Both the position numbers and the translations under genes were made by a program. A DNA stretch of 64,000 bases, taken from positions 248,001 through 312,000 of the forward strand of contig CAKJVC010000142.1 in the NCBI GenBank assembly GCA_918026815.1, read 5' to 3'. The DNA is from Chalara sp. BL73 (Eukaryota; Ascomycota; Leotiomycetes; Helotiales). Below the pieces are notes generated by a model. The model saw only the letters and a list, made by a program, of their open reading frames with translations, had not been told where the DNA came from and searched no databases. Of the stretch, positions 35,224 to 46,286 are shown piece by piece (position 1 is the stretch's first letter; every line of letters starts with the position of its first letter).

Positions 35224-35879
35224 CCTGGGCTAAGGTGGCTGAACCAGTGCTGCTGTCTAGCAAGAGTCGGACATGTAAAACATTCTTCGAAGAAGTGTTG
35301 AGGAGAGTGTTGTGGCGCAGACCATAGCTGAGGTTACACCGTCCGCCTCACTTTTGGTACTTGCGTTAAGCATGTAGTATGCCCTGTAGGGTGTACTCGG
35401 TGAGTTATGCAAGGCTTTTAGCAAAGCTATTCCTGCGGAAAGGCTGAAGCAGAACATACAGCCTCGCAGTGATGGTTTAATGGTAAGATAAAACAGCACT
35501 CCAGAGTTGTAGAACTTTGCTGGGTATAGAAAAGTATAAATTTCCTATTAGTATTTGGAATCATTCGAGAAAGATTTCCTCTAGCATCAATACTTTGTCC
35601 AAAAGCCTTGCCCAGGGTTCGATATATAGGTGATCTGATATAGACCTGCCCATTTATACCCAATCGCGCCAATGGAGGCCGCAAATGGTTGGGGCCGTCC
35701 AATAGAGGATGTCCAAAGGTTATCTGCTCCTCTAGACCCTATTCCGGCACATCCATTGACCTACTTGCGCTTCCAGTTTTAGTCATACCTCAAACATTCT
35801 GGTGCCATATGACCATCGACCTACTTTGAGAAAGATCCAGGCTGTCAGCACCCACAACAAATCGGCTCCATCTAACACA
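35224..35879. other. Divergent upstream region, DUF6594 / retropepsin-like
   Basis: This is 656 bases with short minus-strand open frames (35257-35499, 35427-35702) that overlap one another and carry no motif. I see no convincing gene. Confidence 0.45.
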
Positions 35880-36748
35880 ATGTCTTACAGTGAGGCACAG
35901 CGACGCAACGCGGCACTTGTCAAGCAAAGGGTAGATTACATTGGTGTTCTTTTTGGTGTTGACCTCCCCGAGGCTGAAGAACCAGATCCAGCTGCGGGCG
36001 TAGGTCCAAGCAATGCGGAGAGAGTAAATCGACCAGAACAACCACAACGATCCTCTACGATAGCAACAACTTCAGACGCGGTTGCTTTGGTACATGGGGT
36101 ACTTCCTCGATATCTTTGAGCTTGTGAGCGCTGTTGACTATATCGTAGGATATTTCTCACCAAGAGCGAGATCCGACTGTGCAACACATCCTAATGTACC
36201 CTTCCGGCCAGGGCGAACCTATTCGTTTCATTGCCACTCTTGATTCTGGAACATCAGATAACTGGATCTCTAGCGAGGCTCTCCAGAGGCTCCAGATCAA
36301 ACGGATGATGAAGGCACCAACGGAATGGAGAACCTTTAGTGGCAAGTCCTTCAAGTCGGAGGACGTCGTCGAAATAAGCTGGAACGGGGTCTCGAACCGA
36401 AAGACTCGCAGAAGTACCTTTCGTGTCACAAAGAGTGGCGTCAGTGTCCCATTCGATGTAATCCTTGGGAGTAAGTTCATCTTTGCTGAAGATATCTTCT
36501 CTTTCAATGAAAATGCGTGGATCTTAACCAAGAAACCAATCACTAAAGGTACCTATGTACTGATCTCCTCTTCTCATAGCAAACCTCTGATGGCAATAAA
36601 CACAGATGAAGAAGCGATAACGAAAAAGAGAAGAATCGAGGACCGGGAAGACATCAAGCTCTTGGAAGATAGGCGACGGAACGCAAATTTGCCGTTCAGG
36701 AAGAAGAGGGATTCCGAAGCAGCGGAGAAAGGAAACTGGCGCAATTAA
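35880..36748 (+). CDS. Orphan retropepsin-like (aspartyl protease fold) protein
   Basis: Two exons (35880-36098, 36149-36748) give 272 residues. Residues 1-73 are polar and Pro/Glu-rich. From about residue 85 a single retropepsin-type half-barrel can be read: FIATLDSGTSDNWIS, with the catalytic D-S-G-T triad and flanking hydrophobics, then a beta-rich stretch (KTRRSTFRVTKSGVSVPFDV) ending in the hydrophobic-hydrophobic-Gly signature VILGSKFIF. The last 50 residues are highly charged. No reverse transcriptase, integrase, RNase H, Gag zinc knuckle or terminal repeat lies nearby, so this is not a visible retrotransposon. It could be a domesticated retrotransposon protease or belong to the Ddi1-like retropepsin group, but ubiquitin-like and other Ddi1 domains are absent. 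Activity is not shown. Confidence 0.75.
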
Positions 36749-37294
36749 GCCATGCCTTCATGATTGTCTTATGCTATTGAAATGTAGATGCTTGTCCGAA
36801 GGCCAACAAAATCTTATTTCTAAAAACACTTGATATGCAAATTTCTTAGTACATGTATCGTGAATCATGTGTAGGATGTTCCCAACTTTGGTGTGGCTGG
36901 GTCTGTTACTGTTGCAGTATAAGCTTATTTCCGGGACGGCTGCTGGTAGGATACCCGCTTTGTAGGGTGTCTTCCCCCGCAAAGTATAAAGTTGCAAGGC
37001 ACGTTCTGCTGACTACATGCCTGAAGTCATTGATCACGACAACAACTTCAATTATATGGCGACACAGCTTATTTGCTCAAACTTCGTCTCACTTCGCAAA
37101 GTTTCAGCTTGGTATCGCCGCTCTACCACGTCACTTGGCTAACAGTAGCGATTCAAAAGAAGTACTCAATCCAGAAACAATTGCCGCCTACTTGTGATTA
37201 GAGTAATCTCACCAAACCTTTTGCGACGTTAATCTAGGTCTAACGACATCATATTGTTGCCTGTAACAGCAATGCAGCTGTCCATGTCAATAAA
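36749..37294. other. Intergenic
   Basis: This lies between two same-strand genes. Open frames in it (36758-36997, 36853-37197) overlap on opposite strands and lack motifs. Part may be the leader of the next gene. Confidence 0.45.
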
Positions 37295-38249
37295 ATGAGC
37301 CCGCAGGAGACCTTTCTCTCAGGAGCGCTGCAGGATGTAATTATTAGACTTGCAAGAGACATAAAGGCACGGAGTTGGGATGATATCAACAAAGAGCTTA
37401 GTGATGAGGGGTTCGGGGCTCGCGCTGTGTTGGGCCATAGGCAGGATATCATGAAGCTCTACCTGAATACGCAAGCGATTTATGCTAAAAGTTTGTTGAA
37501 CGAGCCCACTCGACCTGCTTCGCCGCCTCATGAGTCAGAGACCAATGGCCTACTGACGCCCACGATTTCAACGTCGACGGATCAAGGCAGGCCAATCTCT
37601 CTGCACTTGAAGACTACCGATTATGTTAGTGTCCAACCTGAACTAAAAAAAATGAGTCGAAATATTGCTTACTTAGTAATAAGCAGGGAGTGTTAGAGAA
37701 GCCAGAATACATACAGATTGATATCGATGGTTGTGAGTGGGCCAGATTGAGTTGCGAGCATTGCAACAACGAAGAAAACGAGATTACATATGATGCCCTT
37801 GAGCAGAGAGATCTTCATACCCGTATGTCCGGCAAGACTATACTCCTAACTTGGAGATTCGATTCTATAGTCAAGAAAACGAGAACAACACTGTTCAAAG
37901 TTGTAAGCGATGTCAGTATCGAACGCAATGATATACGGTTCGGAAGGGATTGGTTAAATAGTACAATGCCCAAGAAGCTACAGGACGCTTCCCATGATAA
38001 AGGCCATAAGCGAACCATAGGTATGTATCCTTCACGCCGCTGCTGTATCTCTGACTGAAACATTTCTTTGCAGGTCAAAGCACGGATATTGAGATGTCTG
38101 TTGCTAAACGACAGAATGCAGGCATGAGCTCAGATGATATCGCAGTTGCTGCAGAGTTTTGTTATGAATATGTCCAGATCGCACGACAGAGAAATCAGCA
38201 ACTTGTTGCTAATTTCGACCCAGTTACGGGAAGGGAAAGGGCCACATGA
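37295..38249 (+). CDS. Unrecognised protein sharing a motif with its retropepsin-like neighbour
   Basis: Three exons (37295-37624, 37687-38020, 38074-38249) give 279 residues. Residues 1-60 are helical (ALQDVIIRLARDIKARSWDD) and residues 75-110 are Pro/Ser/Thr-rich. The middle has IQIDIDGCEWARLSC, with two closely spaced Cys pairs (CEHC), then ILLTWRFDSIVKKTRTTLFK and IRFGRDWL. That last part lines up with the C-terminal half of the retropepsin-like domain next door: a Trp, a K-T-R with following T-x-F, then a hydrophobic-Gly-x-x-Trp/Phe. A D-S/T-G triad is missing; IDIDG sits where it would be expected. A degenerate paralogue is possible but unproven. The first donor (GTTAGT) is non-consensus. 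I do not recognise a function. Confidence 0.68.
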
Positions 38250-39354
38250 CACAGCTAGCAGGGACACTAGTGAATCCCCAACCTTTCAAACCACAATCCG
38301 TCTCAGCGGATGCAGTGGCATAATCGATAAGAGTGGAAGGCTGCAAAGGAACCCTCAAAAGTGAACCTTCAGCTTCATAGGCTTCTCGCAGGTAGATGTC
38401 TAAGCACATTCCAAATGGTGATACACACTAATCTTAGTAGGTGGCGTCTGTAGCTGGAATGGACATGATGACCTCCTTGTGATGTCGTTTTCAATAACGC
38501 TCACACCAGTGGCTGCCGCCTTAATGGTCTACGTGTTAGCCAAACCGAGTTGTCAGCTAAGCACAGTCTCAGAAGCGACATTTATAGGAACCAGGGATCA
38601 AGATTTCGAGAACTGACAGAAATCAAATCATATATCCTCAGCCATACCTCATGATTGAGAAAGTTCTTCACGGCTGTCACTTGCAGCAAAAAGACCAGCA
38701 CACAGAGTTGATGGAATCCGGTATATATCAGTATTAGCTAGCACACCGCTAGTTATGTAACTGGGTGGAGTCTTAATGTACATGCCTCTCGCCTATTTAC
38801 TCGATCATGCGCAGGAGGAAGCCTCGAATTGTGGAGATAGTACAAGAGAAACAGCGCGAGGGATATTCTCTGCTCTTGGCTATCTACCAGTGTCGTTTAT
38901 TTACTTATGTACTCCACGATAATCCCATGGAGCAGGGGTGGCTCGTTTTGCAGGAGACGTGCCGCACGGGATGCTGGCTCCACTCAGATATTGCCTCGTG
39001 GTTCATGCTTACACCTATCCTTAAGCATGTCGCGCCATGCAATTATATGAACAACTTCGTACGGCGACTCTCCCTAGCGCTGTCTTAGCAATGGACGGTT
39101 GTGGAAAGAAAATATCCGAATGGTCATATGGACAGTGTTAAAGTTTGGATTAAACGTTGCGGCCCGACCCAGCTTCCCAGTGCTACCTAAAAGTGGAGCC
39201 ACACAATGCAAGTCAACAAACCCATGGATACAAACATTCTTTATTGTTTTATATCAAGCTACCAAAGACGCAAAGCGCTAATATTTGACCCTCGTGCTCT
39301 ACTTGGGATAGTGCTCTCAAGTCCTGTTATAGAAAACACTCCCTCCCAGCCACT
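38250..39354. other. Intergenic 1.1 kb
   Basis: Open frames at 38807-39088 and 39099-39281 on the plus strand start with ATG but show no motif and no splice logic, and the second is Cys-poor low-information sequence. I do not call a gene. Confidence 0.4.
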
Positions 39355-40566
39355 TCATCCGTGAGTAGGGGGTGGAGTACCGACAATACCCATGTTAAAG
39401 TTTGGGTTGTTCGAGCCTCCGTTAGGTCCCCAGTACGAAGCAGCTGGCGCGTACTGCGTATAATCAGAATTCGGGTTAATTCCCATCTCGATCCATGTAA
39501 ACAATCCCTGCTGCAGCGAAGTGCCCAAATACACATACTCTGGGAATGGGTCATATGCCGCAGTAGCCGAGTATCCAGTGAACCCATCTGCGGTGTTAGA
39601 GGTCTTTGCGATGGTATTAGAGCTATACGGGGCGAGCTTCTCAACTGCATCGATCAATGGTTGATCATAGAAAATCTGTGAGAGATGCGAGATGCGGCCG
39701 CCAGTATATGAACCATTGGCGAGGATAGTGGCACCGGTGTGGGTGATTACATGCTCGTGAGTTGCACGACCGCTGTAGTGGCCGGGGAAAAGGGTGTCGA
39801 ACTCCACGACACCGTCCTTATCGGTTGGTTGCACTCCTCGAAGGTAGGTGGTCTGCAAGCCACCTTGACCTGCGGCAGCGACACCGCTGTACTTTCCAGC
39901 TGGGTCGCAAGACCAGATATCAACAAGCAGACTTGTAGCTGGCTTGCAGGTTGTAGTGTCCACGAATTGGATCTCAAGATGGACTGGAACACCCTTTAAG
40001 TTCTCCACAACGTTGGACCTGATCATTTCTCCTTGAACGCTTGAATAATATTAGTTACACCATTGATTCTCGATTCTCACATTAGCTGGACATACAAGTA
40101 AGGGCCATTGGCATTGTCCGGAGTCAGGATACAAGACACGTTGGCTCCGAATAGATCAGTAACAGTTGAATTGAGTGTGTACTTATTCTCCTTCGTGTGG
40201 TCATGTTGCTTGGTGGCGTGCTGGTTGAACTGCTGGAGGGTTCTGCGGTGTAGAATTGGGACTTTCGGAATCAGCCATCGTATGAAGAACGCTTTTGAAT
40301 CTCAGCTACTTACGATCTGGGTCAATTCCACGCTCAATGCGAAGTCTTCGTAGCGTCGCAGCACGTCGCGCTACTGCCCGTTCTCGTCGAGCGATCACGT
40401 CAAACGAACCCTCACACTCACTTGCCTCTCTGGCCTGGTTCTCTGCCATCGCAACCCGCATCTCCATTTGACGCCTGATCAGTTCATGATCATGATGTTC
40501 TCCCGGATGAGCCGTACCGAGGATAGCAAGCGCCGCAGCGGCGAGCAGGAATGAAACCCCAACCAT
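39355..40566 (-). CDS. Secreted intradiol ring-cleavage dioxygenase
   Basis: Non-haem Fe(III) enzymes of this family cleave catechol-type rings between the hydroxyls. Secreted fungal members are thought to act on lignin- or plant-phenol-derived aromatics. Three exons (40566-40314, 40261-40096, 40039-39355) give 367 residues. A signal peptide (MVGVSFLLAAAALAILGTAHPG) leads into an Arg-rich helical pro-region. The catalytic domain starts near SCILTPDNANGPYF. The expected iron ligands are visible: Tyr in GPYF, Tyr in FPGHYSGR and the two His of THEHV. Also present are FVDTTTCKPATSLLVDIWSCD and YLRGVQPTDKDGVVEFDTLFPGHY. The acceptor before base 40261 is the only one that keeps frame. An in-frame ATG further upstream (40698) would bury the signal peptide, so I prefer 40566. 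Confidence 0.93.
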
Positions 40567-42328
40567 TTTCGATATTGCAATACAAACAATCGTTAGGAGA
40601 CGGAGGACTACGAGTTCGCGCCCACGCGGATCTCGTTTCTTTTTAAGTCTATCATGGCAAACGTCGGCAGATCTAGAGGAGTCGCGGTAACCTTTCATTC
40701 TGTCTCCCTTCTACCCGCGATTGGGTTCTCCCGTATGTTTTCCGCATGCTTGATAGTATGTCCCCGCAATACCCCAGAGTTCAAGGATTGCCGGCATTGC
40801 TAGTTTATTGCTGTCTGCTCTGTAATGAGTAATTATTTACATTTGACTGGTCGTTTGTTCTACGTTTCTCGGCAGTGAGGTGTGGCTAAATCCCGGGCGT
40901 TTACTGCTCTGTTTTAGCCGCAACGCGACGCAATGCAAGGACCATGTGTTTTGTACGTATTGCTTCTTTAGAGCTTCATGCTTGATATTGTTTAACATAG
41001 TATTGGAGCACGGCATGAGGCACGTTTCCTTATCCTGTGAGGAGAGGTGTTCCAGGTTCATGGGACGAGACTTGCCCAGCCACGATCTATCATGATCTAT
41101 CATTGACTGAATACATGAATTGCTCGTCAACGTATAATTACCTGCAATGAAATTATGTTTCACAAGAAGGTCTGCCCATCTTGTCCCCCTTGGTCTGCCC
41201 TCGTAAGAAAGAAGAAGGTCAGGTGTGATGACCGGATCAAAGGCTTTACTCGTCCACTTTAGGCTTGTCATCTTTTATAGATGAAATGCCCTTGGCACAA
41301 AAATTGCTGTCGAATTTTTGACAATTACGGCCTTCGAATCAGCCTTAGGGTTTTGGTGAGGTTTCGGCAGGTCGAGTCGGGTGAATGGCCTGTTAACGGG
41401 TAATTAGGGCTCGAAATGCAACGGCGATTAACTAGGTGATAATCCTTGAGCTTTACCCATTTTGGGTCCTGACATGACAATTAATAAGTTTTATACAGTG
41501 TCTTGCATGTGGCACGATGTTAGAAGTGACAAATACATGAGCGGATCTAGGAAAGGAAGTTCGGCTCCCACTTCAGATATTGCTCCGTAAATTCTTCGTT
41601 ACATCAGCATTCTCTATCAAAAATTTAGGCTTGACATATAGCTATGATAGTAGCTGAAACCGCTACGTCTGTCTCTGGCTATAAATAACCCGAACCTAGT
41701 AAGTAGTGAAATGTCTAAAAGCAAACTATTGGCTAGCCACGATGGTATGGATTCTGTAAGATGCCTTTGATAGGCTACAAACTGCTCTTAGCTAGCCATA
41801 GAGGTGCAAAATTCATAAGATTATTCTAGCAGATCAATTGATATGAGTAATTGCTACTGGGTGCTGGGTGCTGGGTTCATGGAAGCGGATAGAATCTGTG
41901 CCGGCAAATTTTGATTATACATACAGTCCATCTACAGGCAACCCGAATGGTACTATCAACTTTACGCAGGTGAGGTACGTCTAATGTCTCTAATTGTCAA
42001 CTGACTGGCTTGCAAGACGACTTGTGTTCATGTCGTAAATTGAGGAATCCGGTCAATACATGTAGGGGAGAATATTGAAAAGACAAAACCTCGAATAGGA
42101 GGAATATATTTATCAACTCGCATGCTCGATGTGTCAAGACTCATAACTTTGATCCTGAGACAAATTTGGAGAAGCAGAGTTTCTGTCACGGGAGTAACTC
42201 AGAAGGTAGGAAATATGTGGCTCAAAACAATTTTATTGATTGAGTATTCTTCCTTCGAAGAGTGGAAGCTGGTGGCATAAGCCAGTGGCACAGTCTCGGC
42301 CATTTGGTGTCCAAACAAGTCACAGCTC
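40567..42328. other. Intergenic 1.8 kb
   Basis: This lies upstream of the dioxygenase gene and downstream of S20. A minus-strand frame at 40837-41271 (145 codons, ATG start) has no recognised motif and I leave it uncalled. Around 41722-41821 there are two diverged copies of a segment sharing CAAACT, GCTAGCCA and TTC-TAAGAT blocks, and at 41857-41876 a short CTGGGTG tandem repeat. Confidence 0.4.
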
Positions 42329-42786
42329 TTAAGCAGCAATAGTAACCTCGACCTCAACTCCAGCCTCGATGTTGATGATGATCTGCTTGACGACCTCGGT
42401 TGGTGCGTTAAGACTATCCTAACATTAGTCACTTTCCATACAGTAATGATTCAAGAACACCCACTCAATCAAACGCTTGTGGATTCTCATCTCAAAGGTA
42501 TCCCAGGTCTTGGAACCCTCACCACAAGGTGTCTTACGGGTGGTGACCTTGAGAGTCTTGGTTGGAAGACGCACTGGGCCCTTGACACGGAGGTCCTTGC
42601 CCTTGGCACGGTCAATGAGCTCCTGGGAGACCTTCTCGAGCGACTTGACGTTCTTGCTGGTAAGAGTGATACGGATCTTGTGGGTTTTCTAAGATGTCAT
42701 AAGCGTTTGATATTTTGGTGGGGTAAAAATGTGAATCGTACTGGGCCCTCTCCGAACTCTCCTTTCTCTGGCTTGTTGTATGACAT
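42329..42786 (-). CDS. RPS20: 40S ribosomal protein S20 (uS10)
   Basis: This small-subunit head protein is also a ubiquitylation target on collided ribosomes. Three exons (42786-42742, 42688-42465, 42413-42329) give 117 residues. Visible are [20 protein letters not shown], the uS10 signature around [39 protein letters not shown] and, after the last intron, [12 protein letters not shown] to the end. The second intron uses GTGGGT, and of two close acceptors only the downstream one keeps frame. It is divergent from the CUE3 orthologue, whose complex acts on ribosomes ubiquitylated at this protein in yeast. Confidence 0.97.
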
Positions 42787-43164
42787 CTTGTATGTGGTAG
42801 TCCTTCACGACTCGATCGTTTTGATTCGGCAAAGTGATGAAGGTGGTCGCGGATTGAATTGCGTTGGCGATCTAGACAGAAAAGAAGGAATGTAGAGACG
42901 GCGAAATTCGAATTGAAGTTGTGTGCGGCCGCGAAATCTTGGCGGTCGCCCCATAAGCGAAGGAAACTAGTTCTGATTGGTCAGCTTGCGGTACGTACCA
43001 AGCTCTTCAGGCATGATTGACTCGAACGGCGTGGATGTCAAGGTTGTGAGTGAGATCCGACTAAATAATAATTATTTAGGAGAACGAAGCTGGCCTTGCT
43101 TCTATCGAAGTAGGGAAGAGGGCTTTCATATATTCAGAGTTCTTTACTGTTTTCAGATCCAGCC

Positions 43165-45545
43165 ATGGGCCTCGAAGCAAACTTGCAACTTCCTCCGTTG
43201 GCACCATTTCCAGAAGCAGCCTGGAGACATCATCAAGTCCCAGAAGAATGGGAGGCCGCTCTTGAGTAAGCATATGGAGACTGGCATATTTACGTTATTT
43301 TGCTACAATAAACTTGATGTTTTGTTTGAGACCTTTCTCACGTGTTTAGTCCAACGCTAACTTTAAGTCCTTTCTTAGTGCCTGGATAACACTTGCTGAA
43401 GCATATTTGTCACTGCCAATTTCAATATTCCTGAAGCAAACTGCGAAAATTGATTCCGTATCGCTCTTTCTCAAGTCGTTCGTGCAAGAGCTAGCGCTTT
43501 CACGAGACACCCTCCCGTGCAAAGACACGAAGAAGATCACCAAGCTTCGGAAGCTCTCTTTCCTACTACTGGATAGGTTTCTGACATCTATTCCTTCGCC
43601 GGAAGATACTATCCTTAGATGGGATTTCCTTGTAACCATCAGCTCTGCATATGGTATAGAAAATGGATCTAAGTTAGGCTCAAGAGTCTGGGAAAAGAAC
43701 TCCGTCTTCTTGGAGGCATCGCTGGACGCTGTAAAGCGAAATCTAATAAAAGAGCTCGATTCTAGTGTGAATAGTAACCTAGAAGATGTCTGTAAAGAAT
43801 TGCAGCAAGTCTCTCGGTTGGTACGGGCTTCACCAGAAGCCTCGGTTCTGTTTATGACTGGCAGTGACTTCCTAGATTCTCTCGTATCTTGTTATTCGCT
43901 ATCTGTCAGTCAAGAACTCCGGACTGTTATTGCTAGAACCACATACTATAGTCTAATAGGACTAATCAATGGTTGGTAGATTCCGTTTTGGATACTTGCT
44001 GGGCTGTTGTTCATTACTTTACTTTACTTTACTACACCTCAGCAGAACTACTGCTGACTTCTCTTCGCTATAGATTCTAATCCCAAGTATTCTCTTCTTC
44101 TTGATCAGATTTATTCATTGAAGGCCGCTACATTCAACAGCAAGGACTCTTCAAAGGACTCTCTAGTTGCAGAATTAGCCTCGAAGACTGATTTATTAAG
44201 TAAGATTCAAGAACGAATGGAGTCCAGTGGAGCCGTAACCCCAAGAGCCAAAGCTGTTCTTGATGATCTTAAAGCGTTTGAAGACCCTAGAAGAAGACCT
44301 GTGAGTATTTTATAATACCGCTCTTATCAATCTCTTAGAGAATACTTTTATCCCTAAACTCTGTCTCAATACTGATATGAGACCTAACAGGCTAGGAAGA
44401 ATGTCAACAAAGGCAAAGGCAAAGGCAAAGGCAAAGGCATTGCCACTGAACCTGATATTGGAAGCGAACAAGTACATATCCATCAAGCCAGCTTGATTTC
44501 ACAAGTGCAGGATATCTTCCCTAATCTTGGTTCCGGTTTCATTGCCAAAATGCTGGATGCATACGATGACGACACTGAACAAGTGATTGCGCACTTATTA
44601 GAACAGTCTCTACCAGCTCATCTGGCGAATGCCAATCAGGCAGAAACTCTGTAAGTCCAAGCCCATGTATGGTGATTATATCTGACCATTATTAGGGATA
44701 TTGCGTCTCATAAAGCGAATAAGTTTCCTCCTGATATAGCTTCATATCATTCTTCCTCACAGCTTCCTATTCGACGTAACATTTTTGACGATGACGACTT
44801 TGACCAGCTCACAATGGATACATCTAAACTTTATTTCGGCCGTAAGAACCCAGAGAAGACCGCAGACGATGTTCTCCAAGACAAATCAACGGCACCAACT
44901 AGAGCAGCGATTCTCTCAGCCTTGGCAACATTTGATTCTGACGACGACGAGCGCGATGATACTTACGACACAGCTGATGTAGGAGGAACAGTAGATGCCG
45001 GAACTCCAGGAGACAACCCTGACGTGAGCCATGAGATTCAAGATGCACGAGACGAAGCGCTATTCATAGCCTACAAAAACAATCCAGAAGTGTTTACACG
45101 CAACAATAGAGAGCCAAAGACAGCAGATCTCCGGACGAAACTTAAGGAAGAAACGGGTATGACGGATGAAGCCATCTACGGCTGGGGTATCATGCTCGCC
45201 CGCGATTCTCGTCAGATCCGGCGTCTTGAAGCCAAATTCTCGCACTTCAGTGGACAGCAAAATACTCTTTCTGCAACGTCATGGAAAGCTAGCCCTGCGG
45301 GTTCTGGAACCGAGGACTCAGATATGGATTGGAATAACCCGAACCATCGGGGACGAGGAGGGAGATTGAGAGGGCAAGGGAGAGGTGGACGTGGGAGGGG
45401 AAGAGGGAATGTGGCAGGCTCGGCTGGGGAGAGGGATACAGAGGCTGCAAGACGCGGAAAGGAGGCGAACAAAGGGTCGAGGGCTAACCATAATCGGAGG
45501 GACCAGAGGGCAAAGAAGATGGCTAGAGGAGGCTTTGCTGGTTGA
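43165..45545 (+). CDS. CUE3: CUE-domain protein, Cue3/ASCC2 orthologue (RQT complex)
   Basis: ASCC2/Cue3 reads ubiquitin on stalled ribosomes as part of the ASC-1/RQT helicase complex that splits collided ribosomes. Five exons (43165-43265, 43379-43971, 44074-44300, 44391-44650, 44696-45545) give 676 residues. The N-terminal helical region begins LPPLAPFPEAAWRHHQVPEEW. The CUE domain lies near residues 340-380 (LISQVQDIFPNLGSGFIAKML, then EQVIAHLLEQ). The C-terminal part has MDTSKLYFGRKN, an acidic stretch and a terminal RGG-like run (RGRGGRLRGQGRGG). Exon 4 begins with a Lys-Gly repeat coded by a perfect (AAAGGC)5 tract. All phases agree. Confidence 0.9.
44409..44438 (+). repeat. (AAAGGC)5 coding microsatellite
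   Basis: Five perfect hexamers encode alternating Lys and Gly just before the CUE domain of the Cue3 orthologue. A change in copy number would keep the frame. Confidence 0.95.
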
Positions 45546-46286
45546 GCAAAGGAAATATGAAGTGTTTATGAAGATTAGCTACTATCAATAGCTTGTCAGA
45601 AGGGTTGACAAGACAAACTTCACCTTTCGAAATATAATGACTGACCAGAGGGCAAGAGCGACAGAAGTATATCAATCATATGACTAGCGCCAATTCAACG
45701 TTACAGCCGAGATATGAACAAGGGAAACCTTTATAGAAATAAGAAAATAGACCTAAGCTGTTGGGAACGTCAAATATCACCACACCACGTCTCAGGCACA
45801 CATATCTGAGATACACAGTTCACACAGGGCCAATAAACCTCGCTCTGCACAGGGGATGACATAAGAGACGACCGAGATCCTCACGCTCCAGGCAGAATAT
45901 CTGCAATCGGTCTCCCGTCTCTCAGGAGGGAAAAAGAGACATCCAGCCCTGTTTCACCTGTCAGAAAGATGGCTGGGTTTGGCCAGAATCCCGATTTCAT
46001 TTCCCAAGAAGAGAGCTGCGCTAGATAGGCCTGATGTCTTCGGTTTCCGGACGGGACAGCTGACGGCTGGGGTGGTTGGAACGGTTCTGAGTACTGATTA
46101 TTGTAGCCGCTTGTCGGGATTGCTAACCGGAGTGAGTTGTGTGATAGAATTAGGATCTATAAGGACTTATAAGATTAGCCCCCCCCCAAAAAAACCAAAG
46201 TATGATAGTTTCACATTTTTGTTTGGAAAACTGATGATATATCATAGAATGAGGTATACCATTTTAGCTCGCTATAAACACTACAT
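45546..46286. other. Intergenic, convergent 3' ends, with C9A7 tract
   Basis: This lies between CUE3 and AP-1 beta. It contains nine C followed by seven A at 46179-46194 and no coding signal. Confidence 0.5.

Noticed and set aside
35880..38249. Remnant LTR retrotransposon around the retropepsin-like gene
   Set aside because: No Gag knuckle, reverse transcriptase, integrase or flanking repeats were seen, and both genes have spliceosomal introns, which argues against a recent retroelement.
38807..39281. Two plus-strand frames of 93 and 60 codons
   Set aside because: No motif, no frame-consistent splice linking them, and no similarity I recognise.
40837..41271. Minus-strand 145-codon ATG frame
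   Set aside because: It has no recognised motif or splice support and lies in a low-information gap. It could be real but I cannot support it.
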